Assembly (NCBI GenBank): GCA_031362985.1
Contig: JANLTO010000011.1
Location: forward strand, 1 to 64,000
Source of the DNA: SHZL01 sp031362985
GTDB taxonomy: Bacteria > Pseudomonadota > Gammaproteobacteria > Xanthomonadales > SZUA-36
Length of the DNA stretch: 64,000 bases
Direction: 5' to 3'
A program made the position numbers and the translations under genes. This document shows, piece by piece, positions 24,738 to 34,100 of this stretch (position 1 is the first letter of the stretch; each line of letters begins with the position of its first letter). The notes below the pieces were generated by a model. It saw only the letters and a list, made by a program, of their open reading frames with translations. It did no database searches and was not told where the DNA came from.

Positions 24738-26780
24738 ATGCCGAAGTATTCCACCGAGGACATCCGCAACATAACCTTCGTCGGGCACACCGGCGCTGGT
24801 AAAACCACGCTAACGGAAGCCTTGCTGGTCAAGTCCGGGACCATAGGTGAAGCCGGAACCACAGAGCGTGGTACCACCACTACCGACCACGACCCCCTGG
24901 AAAAGGAATACCAGCACTCGCTGGATTCGGCCATTGCCAGCCTCGATTTTGAAGGCATGCATGTCAACCTCGTCGATACACCCGGTTTCCCGGACTTTCG
25001 CGGACCTACCCTGCCCAGCATGGCAGCCACCGAAACCACGGCAGTGGTAATCAATGCCCGCAACGGCATCGAACTCTCCACCCGGCGGTTGATGCGCCGC
25101 GCCCAGGTACGCCGCCTGTGCCGCATCATCATTATCAACAAGATCGACCAGCCCGGAGTCGACCTGGCGCGACTGGTCAGCGACATCCAGGAAGAATTTG
25201 GCCCCGAATGCCTGCCCATCAATTTGCCGGCAGGAAATCTGTCCACAGTGCGCGACTGTTTTTTCGAGACCGAAGGTGAAACCGATATTTTGTCCCTGTC
25301 GCAGGCCCACGAAGCCATCATTGACCAGGTCGTTGAAACCAACGAAAGGCTGATGGAGAAATACCTCGAGGGCACGGAACTCACCCGCGACGAACTGCAC
25401 GATGCTTTTGAGCTCGCACTGCGTGAAGGTCATCTGGTGCCGATTTGCTTCACTTCCGCAGTTAGCGGCGCCGGACTGGATGATTTTCTGCGCATTTGCA
25501 AACGGCTGATGCCCAATCCACTCGAAGGGAACCCGCCACCCATTCTCAAAGGCGAAGGGAAAAACGCCGAAGAAGCAACGGTCAAGCCAGACCCGGGCGA
25601 GCACGTGCTGGCCCATGTGTTCAAAATCAGTAACGACCCGTTCATTGGCAAACTCAGTGTGTTTCGCATCTACCAGGGCACCGTCAAGCCAGACAGCCAA
25701 TTGTTGATCGGGGATGCACGCAAACCGTTTAAAGTGAACCATTTGTTCCGGATCCAGGGCGGCAAGCACATTGAAGTAGACCGGGGGATACCCGGCGACA
25801 TCTGTGCCGTCGCCAAGGTGGACGACATCCACTACGATGCCATCCTGCACGACTCCCACGACTACGATCATTTTCACCTCAAACCACTCGACTTCCCGCA
25901 ACCGATGTATGGCCTGGCGATTAACGTCAAGACCCGCGGCCAAGAGCAAAAGCTGGCGCAATCCTTGACTCGTCTCACCGAGGAAGACCCGTGTTTGCTG
26001 GTGGAGCACAACCAGGAACTGAACGAGACCGTGGTTCGCGGGCTGGGTGAGTTACACCTGCGCGTGATGATGCAGAGAATGAGTACTCGTTACGGCCTGG
26101 ATGTGGACACGCGCCCGCCACGCATCGCCTACCGCGAAACCATTACCCGGCCGGCTGAAGGCCACTACCGGCATAAAAAACAAACCGGCGGCGCAGGCCA
26201 GTTCGGCGAAGTATTCATACGTGTCCGCCCACTGGCCCGCGGCGAGGGGTTCGAGTTTCTGAACAAGGTCGTGGGCGGTTCGATTCCCACAAACCTCATT
26301 CCCGCAGTTGAAAAGGGCGTGCGCCAGGTGCTTGAAGAAGGCGCCATTGCCGGCTATAAAATGCAGGACCTGGAAGTCACCGTGTACGACGGCAAGTTCC
26401 ACGCAGTGGATTCCAAGGAAATCGCTTTTGTTATCGCCGGTCGCCACGCGTTGATGGACGCGATACACAATGCCGGACCGCAGATTCTCGAACCCGTGGT
26501 CAGCATTGACGTCACGGTACCCGAGGCGCATATGGGTGACGTCACCGGTAACCTCGCCGGTCGGCGCGCCCGCATCAGCGGGACTGAAAGCCAAAGCGGC
26601 GGGTTCCTCACCGTGCGTGCTGATATGCCGTTGAGCGGATTGACTGATTACCACACAGATCTCAAAAGCATGACCCAGGGCCAGGGCAGTTTCACCATGG
26701 AATTCAGCCACTACGACCCGGTGCCGCACGAAGTGCAGCGGGCTCTGGAAACAGAATTCAAGCCGCGCGACGCAGGTTAG
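24738..26780 (+). CDS. EF-G-like translational GTPase
   Basis: A 680-residue protein with full EF-G domain order. G1 is VGHTGAGKTT (not the AHIDAGKTT of canonical EF-G), G3 is DTPGFPDF and G4 NKID. The switch I region RGTTTTDHDPLEKEY matches the EF-G-like subfamily found beside, not instead of, the housekeeping FusA. The C-terminal domains contain GAGQFGEVFIRV and the domain V segment GDVTGNLAGRRARISG. The role of this subfamily is undefined. It stands alone, away from rpsL-rpsG-tuf. Confidence 0.88.
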   Translation: MPKYSTEDIRNITFVGHTGAGKTTLTEALLVKSGTIGEAGTTERGTTTTDHDPLEKEYQHSLDSAIASLDFEGMHVNLVDTPGFPDFRGPTLPSMAATETTAVVINARNGIELSTRRLMRRAQVRRLCRIIIINKIDQPGVDLARLVSDIQEEFGPECLPINLPAGNLSTVRDCFFETEGETDILSLSQAHEAIIDQVVETNERLMEKYLEGTELTRDELHDAFELALREGHLVPICFTSAVSGAGLDDFLRICKRLMPNPLEGNPPPILKGEGKNAEEATVKPDPGEHVLAHVFKISNDPFIGKLSVFRIYQGTVKPDSQLLIGDARKPFKVNHLFRIQGGKHIEVDRGIPGDICAVAKVDDIHYDAILHDSHDYDHFHLKPLDFPQPMYGLAINVKTRGQEQKLAQSLTRLTEEDPCLLVEHNQELNETVVRGLGELHLRVMMQRMSTRYGLDVDTRPPRIAYRETITRPAEGHYRHKKQTGGAGQFGEVFIRVRPLARGEGFEFLNKVVGGSIPTNLIPAVEKGVRQVLEEGAIAGYKMQDLEVTVYDGKFHAVDSKEIAFVIAGRHALMDAIHNAGPQILEPVVSIDVTVPEAHMGDVTGNLAGRRARISGTESQSGGFLTVRADMPLSGLTDYHTDLKSMTQGQGSFTMEFSHYDPVPHEVQRALETEFKPRDAG

Positions 26781-26808
26781 GCCTGGCGCCTGCCGGGCTC
26801 CTGCCCCG

Positions 26809-27474
26809 CTACGGAGCAGCCAGGGCCGCGGCCGTCAGGTCCAGGGCCTGCTGTACATCCCGGTTGTTTTCCCCGCCTGGTTCAGCGGCATCCTTGAATC
26901 CACCATAGATTTCCCTGAGATCACTCAGACCCAGGTAATCCGGATGGTGGACCTCGCTCAGAGTGGCATAAGCGAAACACGCGCCCTGCTTGCACACCGA
27001 TAGCTTGTAAATGTGTACCGCGAGATCCACCTCCTCGCTTTCACCCATCAACGCATAGATTTCAGCAAAATCAGGGGATGCTCTTATTTCTCCGAAATAC
27101 AGGTTTTCCTTTTCGACCTGCCAGCCATTACGGGTGAACACTTCGCCTATGGAGCCCCCGGCGGTAATGGCCTGGTGTTCCTGTTGAATCTGCGCTGGAA
27201 TAAGCTCGGGATAGACCACCACCGCCAGGGTGCGGGTTATTTTCTGACCGCCCTGAATGGTGTACAAACTCGATACACGCTCTTTCCCATCATCCTGCAA
27301 CACGTCGATTCCATAACTACCAAACTTCAGTTTTATGCGTTCGCTGTTGAGCAGCGGGCGGGCAGCGTCTGGCGATACGGCTTGCGCAGTCGGGTCACTG
27401 CCGATCGACCAGCGGGGACTTATCGCCAGCGCACCCAGAATTAGTACAACAACCAAGCATTGAGAACTTTTCAT
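26809..27474 (-). CDS. Exported protein of unknown function downstream of RHS module
   Basis: A protein of 221 residues with an N-terminal hydrophobic signal (MKSSQCLVVVLILGALAIS). The mature part is soluble and mixed alpha/beta, with KLKFGSYGIDVLQDDGKERVSSLY, a TRTLAVVVYP strand and GGSIGEVFTRNGW, plus two cysteines near VCKQGACFAYA that could pair. I do not recognise a domain. It starts about 30 bases after the lipoprotein gene and shares its orientation, so it is likely in the RHS transcript and may be a further immunity or accessory protein. Confidence 0.6.
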   Translation of the reverse strand: MKSSQCLVVVLILGALAISPRWSIGSDPTAQAVSPDAARPLLNSERIKLKFGSYGIDVLQDDGKERVSSLYTIQGGQKITRTLAVVVYPELIPAQIQQEHQAITAGGSIGEVFTRNGWQVEKENLYFGEIRASPDFAEIYALMGESEEVDLAVHIYKLSVCKQGACFAYATLSEVHHPDYLGLSDLREIYGGFKDAAEPGGENNRDVQQALDLTAAALAAP

Positions 27475-27504
27475 GGAAACAGCAATCCTTGCATCCTCAA
27501 AGTT

Positions 27505-28134
27505 TCATTTTCCAATGACTGGCGGGAAGCGATAGAACACTTGAACAAATTCCGCTTTCTCCGGGGCGTTACCTCTGTAGGGGCCGCGCGACCAGACCAT
27601 GATTAAAGATCCGTCATCGGCCTTCCTGGCCTGGACTTGAACCTGGAAGTTCAAACTCTGACCTTCCATCATTGCGTATTCCTCTGATCTCTTGAATTTC
27701 AGCACGCCATCGGTGCAGGAAAAATCACCCTCAGCCATTGAAAATGTCGTGCTCTCAAATATCTTTTTGGCCTCCACATAATCTTGTAGCGCGAGAAAAG
27801 AAGCGCTGCCCTGACGTATGGAAATAGTACCCTTGCTCGCAGTGATTTCCGGTGCAGAAACAATCCGAGCCTCAGACAGGTGAAAGGGAAATAGCTTGTA
27901 TATCATGAAGGCGCTATACCGGTCCGCAGTCCTTCCCTTTCCATTTGTCTCGAACTCGTCAGGCGTATTCCGATAAATCCCGGACAGAATCGGACAGTCA
28001 CCATCATCAAAGCGCCTGGAATCGAAGCGACCCCACCCTTCAGGAAGCTGCGTTACTTCCGGGATCCTGATCTCCGGCGGCGTTGCACAACCACACAAAA
28101 TCAGCAACACCCCTGCCAGTACAATAGATTTCAT
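27505..28134 (-). CDS. Lipoprotein, candidate immunity protein for the RHS toxin
   Basis: A protein of 209 residues with a clear lipobox (VLLILCGC at residues 8-15), so it should be anchored in the periplasm. The body contains cysteines in DGDCPILSG and DFSCTDG and no recognised domain. Its ATG overlaps the RHS stop codon by one base (TAATG), which gives tight coupling. A small gene directly after a polymorphic toxin gene is usually its immunity gene, and a lipoprotein would fit a toxin acting at the membrane or in the periplasm. The immunity role is an inference from position. Confidence 0.6.
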   Translation of the reverse strand: MKSIVLAGVLLILCGCATPPEIRIPEVTQLPEGWGRFDSRRFDDGDCPILSGIYRNTPDEFETNGKGRTADRYSAFMIYKLFPFHLSEARIVSAPEITASKGTISIRQGSASFLALQDYVEAKKIFESTTFSMAEGDFSCTDGVLKFKRSEEYAMMEGQSLNFQVQVQARKADDGSLIMVWSRGPYRGNAPEKAEFVQVFYRFPPVIGK

Positions 28135-31100
28135 TATGACTGCTCCGCAAAATACAGGAATCGCAAATAGTCAGGGAAAAGCGATGGCAAGACGATAGGC
28201 GTCGCCATGAGCACGTTGGCCGGATTAATGAAATACCCGATTGCCTTTTGGATTGGGCTGGTAAAAGTGATATTTGTTCCGTTGCCGGAGTAGAAAAAGG
28301 GTTGGTTGAATGAATCGTGCACACCCGAATACCCCTCCAGGATATAGTCGACAAATCCTCCTGGCGCGTAAGGCCGTTTGAACAATAAACCCGGCGCACC
28401 TTGTAGCCCGCCCAATGGGCTCAGGTGCCCCTTGTTTGGTACGTAAAATCTGTCGAAAACTTCATCAAGTGGCAGGCCTCTTTCAAATGCTGCCGCTGCG
28501 CCGCTATCTACCCAGATATCTTCATATATTCTTTCTCCGGCAATTTTGTCGCTGATTCCCCGGAACCCAGGGCTCTCTCCAAGTTGGCCGGGAAACCTCG
28601 CGGACTGCACTTGTTGGTAGGCCCTCAGTCGGACAGAAATGTATGTTGCGGATGAAACCAGGGCACCAAACATAAGTCCACCCCTGAATTTCTGCCCATA
28701 AATTTCGGCTGAAATTCCGCCGGCAATTCCGTCTGTCGCAACCCGATTGATGGAGTATGCGTTGCCGAAGTATCCAGCCACGCCGCCCATAAGGGCTCCG
28801 GCAAACGCACCTCTGACAGAGCCTTTCAGATTTCCGCTGACTATCGCGCCGCCCACAAAACCTGCGGCTGCACCTCCGATCACTGCAGATGCAGTAAAAG
28901 CAGCCGTGGTTGCAACTCCTGCCGCAACCGATGGCATCAGTGACCACGCCCAGGCAGATGCTGCACCGAATGTGAAATAGCCGGCTACTGCCCCGGCTAT
29001 CACCCTGCCCCACTTCTTGATGAAATAGCTGAGTCCGAAGTAGCCCGAGGGATCCGTGTAGGAAAGAGGATTGTTGAACACATAGGTATAGCGATTGAGT
29101 GACTGGCCGTTCCTGGGTTCCTGAACGACCGGGTCAGCCTGCAGGAATCTGCCCAGGTGCGGATCGTAGATTCGTCCATTCATGTGGATGACTCCAAGGC
29201 CGTCTGCATGTTCGTGGCCAGTAAAACCCCGGGTTGTTATCGCATTTGCTACGGACTTTCCAGGCACTGTCAGAGGCCCCGACCAAACCAGGTTACGCCG
29301 TTCACCGAACGCGTTAAAGCTCATTGCTGCCGAATCGGCAACCAAACCCGAACTCGTGGTGGTGGTGTGGATCGAGCCAAGATGATCCTTGATCAGGTAG
29401 GTAGTGTTTTGCACTCCTGTTGCCGGGTAATAGTCTGCAATGGCAACACCGGCCACGCTGCGTTTGAAAAAGGGACTGCTGCTGCCCTGTTGAATGCGCT
29501 CGACGTTACCGAGATACCAGGTGGTTTTCACTCCGTCCACCGGGTTGGCATCGATGCGCCTGGTGCGCTCGTTTGCAATTCCGTATTCGAACCGGGTAGA
29601 GGAACTTCCATTTGTGATTTGGGTGGCCTGGTCGAACAGGCTATAACTGATTTTCCTCCCGTCGCTGGCTGTCAGTTGATTACCATTCGTATCGTAGGTG
29701 TACGTTACGGATCCGGCCTGGGTGACGGCATGAGGACCGGCAGGCTGCTGTCCGTAGAGAAAATTGCCCACATCAGATTTAAAAGTGATATTGCCCGAAG
29801 TCGCGTAGCGCATGCTCTGCATGCTCTGAAACACGCCGCCATCCACGGACAGCGATACGTCTTCCAGGCGATTGAGCAAATCGTATTTGAACTTCTCCTG
29901 CAGATTGGTACTGCGCGAAGTGTCATAGCGGGATGTCAGATTCCCCAGGACGTCAAATTGGTAACTCACGTACTGGATTTCTGCGCCACTGACATCATAC
30001 GCTTCAAGGGTTTTTACCCTGCCCGACTGGGACTGGTAGCTGGCGAATACCTGGACACCGTTTTGCAGCTTCAGGGAGGTGACATTGCCGCGCGCATCAA
30101 CACCTTGAATTTGCTGGTAGGTTTTTCCATTCACGCCTTCCCGCGCTTCCTGTAGTTTCTCCAGAAAACCCCGGTTGTTGTAATGAAACCGGATACCGTT
30201 ATCGCCGCCGGAGGCATCAAACTGCTGAAAGATTCGCCCGAAGGCGTCATAAGTTGTTTCTTCCACAAACTGCATGCCATCCAGCGCAGTTGTCACAAAT
30301 GCGGGCCGGCTGAACGCGTCGTAGGTAAACTGGCGTTGATGCAAAATGGCGCCTGCCTCTCCCGTTCGATAGATCTGCTGCGTTATCGATCCCTTACCCC
30401 TGGTAGTCGTGAGCGTGCTGTTGTTCCAGCTGGACTCTTCGTGGTTCATGGTGACATAAACGGTATCGGCCAGGCTGCTCACCCCGCTTAATTCGCGCCG
30501 GTGGATCATTCTTCCCATCTGGTCATAGGCGAAATCAATAGCCTGGCTTTTCTCATCCAGTTGCCGCGTCATTTCCCCCAAAGCGTTGTAGCCGTATTGC
30601 CAGAACCCCTTGTCCGGATCATCCAGGCTGATTTTGCGACCAACAGCATCAAACACGGTAGCGGTTACTGCACCGTCCACCCCGGTAACCCGGGTGAGAT
30701 TGCCTGCCGCATCGAAGGCATAGCTGATTTTGCCACATGCGTGGTCGTAGACCAGAATGGTTTCACCCAGTGAATTTTTGAGTTCGAGCTGCGCCTGGCC
30801 GAGGTTATTGGTGATTCGCGTCAATCGCGGTTGTCCCGCAATGCAACCCCCGGCCAAACTATCGTAGTCATAGGTTATGTCGCCCCCGTCTGCTGAGAGC
30901 ACTGAATCGACCCGGCCAAGTCCATCATAAGCAGTCAGATTCCAGAATCGGCTTTCAGCCGCAAAGTAGGGTTCAGAGACACGTTCCGGACGACCCGATT
31001 CATCGTAGTAGCGATCGACATAGACAAACCTGCCATCAAAGCCCTGGGAAGCGACGCGAACTTCCCGGCCCAGGCGATCGAAACAGTGATGCTGTTCCGG

Positions 31101-34100
31101 TTGGCCGTTGCCTGTTGCCAACGAATACCAGGAAGTATCGGCTACCGGACAGTAACTGCCCGCGCCGCTTTTTCTGATGGTCTTGCTCATTGCGCCCGTA
31201 GATGCCCAACTGATGAAAGGTCGGCCCATAAAATCCACTGCGGTTGTTGCGACGTTTCCGTTGATGTCCAGCGTAGTCAATGAGTTACCCCAGGCATCCC
31301 AGAGGCTGGTCCTGGCTGTCACTTGATTCATCGCATTGCGCGACTCAATGGCAAAGCGGCCCCAGGCGTCATAAACGGCGCTATTGCTTCGCGGTGACAT
31401 TCCATTGCCGGTCACGGTCTCGTTCAGTCGATTGCCAAAAGAGTCGCGCACATACTGCGTGGTGACCTTGAAAGCAGCGCGATTGGGTTCAGTGACTTCC
31501 TGGCGCAACAGCCCGGTTTGCGAGTCATAGGCAAACGCCATTTCACGGGTCAGACTTGAACTACCCGTGCGGGACTGCGTCGTGTTCCTGGATATCTCCA
31601 GTCCCAAGCGCCAGCGTGCCGCGTCCGGGCTAAACACGCTCTGAGTAATTGTGCTGGCCGTGGCACTGCTGCCATCGGCATCGTAGGTCGAGACCGAGGC
31701 TTCGGTGACGTTACCGTAGTTATCAAGCTTTGTTGCTGCCAAGGTCTTGTGTTCGAACACCCCAGCGAGCGTGTAGTAACGCTGCAAGCCAATTTCAATA
31801 AAAGGCAAATAGACTCCCTTGCCTGCAATGGTTGAAATACGCCCGGTTTGATTGATGGCGTAGCTGAGCAATGTCGTGCCGCTGTCCGTGGCGGGAGCGG
31901 TGGTCGTTGCGGTAATGGCAGGCCAGGCGATCGGGCTGGAAGCCAGAGGGTTGCTGATCGGGCCCAGTTTCTGACCGGCGCCCACCAGCGCCTTCCTGAC
32001 ATCGGCCACCAGGCCAACAAATGGGAAATCCTGCCGATAACGCGTATTGGTACGAACCCCGATTTGCGGGTCATAGGTCACCACTTCGCCAAAGCCCAGA
32101 AAACCCCTGCCCCCTCCTTGCAACTTGCCGCCAACATAGTGGTATTCAACACTGCGCTCGGCTTGTGCATTGCCAAATACCGGCGCGCTGCTTTGCACTT
32201 TGCTGACGACATGGATGGGAGCAATCAAATCATGAACTGCGGAGAACTGGCCCCACCGGGCATTTTTTGCGTCACGCATCCGTGTGTAAACCGCCGCATT
32301 GCTGAGGGGCAGGTAATTGATCGTCGTGCGCCCACCCCAGCCATCGGTAATTGCGGTAACCAGGTTGGTGGCGTTCGGGTTCAATGAGCCGCTGCCATTT
32401 CCGCCCGGATACAGCCGGGTAGAACCGGACTCGACGGTTCCCAGTGCACCGAAGTCGACAAAAAAGTTGTCCAGGAAGCCATCTGCATTGGTGTCGATCC
32501 AGGCTGAAACGTCGGCCTGGTCGGTATTACCAAAAATGTAGTTGGTGGATATCGCAGCGGTGAATGCGGAGCCAAACCGGTTTTCGTGCATCACCCACTT
32601 GGCGCCGTTCAGCGCCGCGGCGGCCGGGTAGATGAACTCGGGAAGTCCATCACCGGTAATGTCAACAAAACGCGCTCGACTGCTCAAACCAAGATTTGTC
32701 AACTTCACGATGGGAATCGTCGCAGGCACCAGGCCTGCCCCTGAATTGATTTGTGCCTTCCATTCAAAAAAAGCATCCTGCCAGGCCACGTCGGCCATAC
32801 CGTCTGCATTGATGTCGACAGGGTGGATGCGTTGCACTCGTGGTAATGCGCTGAAAGGATTGCAGGCGTCCGGCACATTGCAATCATCTCCTGTGGCGAG
32901 GAGTTCACCTTGGACAAAGCTGTAATCAGCAGCAGCCTTGAGCACGAGATAGAAACTGGCCCAGGCATACGACTCACCAATGGCTAGCCGGGTAGCTTCT
33001 GATGCGCCCTGATCCATGACGAACCGGGAAAAACGAGTGGCATCAGCACCTCTTTCACCGGGCGCCTTGGGCACACAGCCCTGGCCACATTTTACGTAAC
33101 GGCGACTCAGGCGCACCAGAAGGTCAACCGCGCCATCACCGTTGTAGTCGAAAGGCCGGGCAAATGTTGCGCTGCTCGATGATTGATCGGCAAAGTGCGG
33201 AGCTTCGGTATCGATGAACCAGCCACCGGTTGATTGCTCAGGAAACAGGGCGGTGGAGAGGTTGATGGTTAAAACCTGCGGCGCATCAAATCCAACAATG
33301 CCCGAATTCAGCGGAGAAAAGCGATTGTGTAACAGCACCAGTTCCTTGCTTCCATCGGCAGCGACTCTGTTGGTCACCAGGTCGGCAAGCCCGTCACCGT
33401 CGAAGTCCATGATCCGTACCAGCGGTGGGTCGGTAAGCCCGCAACAGGTTCCGGATACGGCGACCGCCGAGCCCAGGGTCGTACCGCTGGACAGTAGCGC
33501 CTGCCAACCACTGCTTGAGGGATAAATGATGTCTTCAAATCCATCTGCATTCAGGTCGATGCCCTGCAGTGTCACCGGAAGGTTTGCCGAACCGTTGCCG
33601 GGAATGGTGTACGTGGTGGTGCCGGGAGCCGCAAAACTTCCGCTCGCCAGTGCAATCGCGGTGCGAAACCTGAATGTGGTTCCCGATTTCTCGGTGAGCA
33701 ATAAATCGGGGCGACCATCGCCGCTGACGTCGGCAAAGGCCAAGGCGGAATGCTGGCTGTTGAATGCGCTATTGATGGCTGTGCCGGAACTGCTCACTAC
33801 GTTTTTGCTGTACTTCCATTCAAACCGGGTGGGTGGAAAACAGTAACTCCTCTGGGCATTGTTACACTCGGTCACGGATTGCAGTGCAAGACGGCCATGC
33901 GCGTCACTGGCGTAATCGAGATGCCAGGAGCGCAGCAGGTCCAGCGCGCTCCCGGAATTTTTACGGGCAAGGGAATCTACCCGGAGCAGCGAGTAGTTCT
34001 GTACCTGTAAACTACCAGCAGCTGCTGAAAGCACGGCGTCCTGCCGTCCGCCTGCGTAGATGAAATCAAGTTGCGCGTGAGGCACCGTACCGGTAACCGT

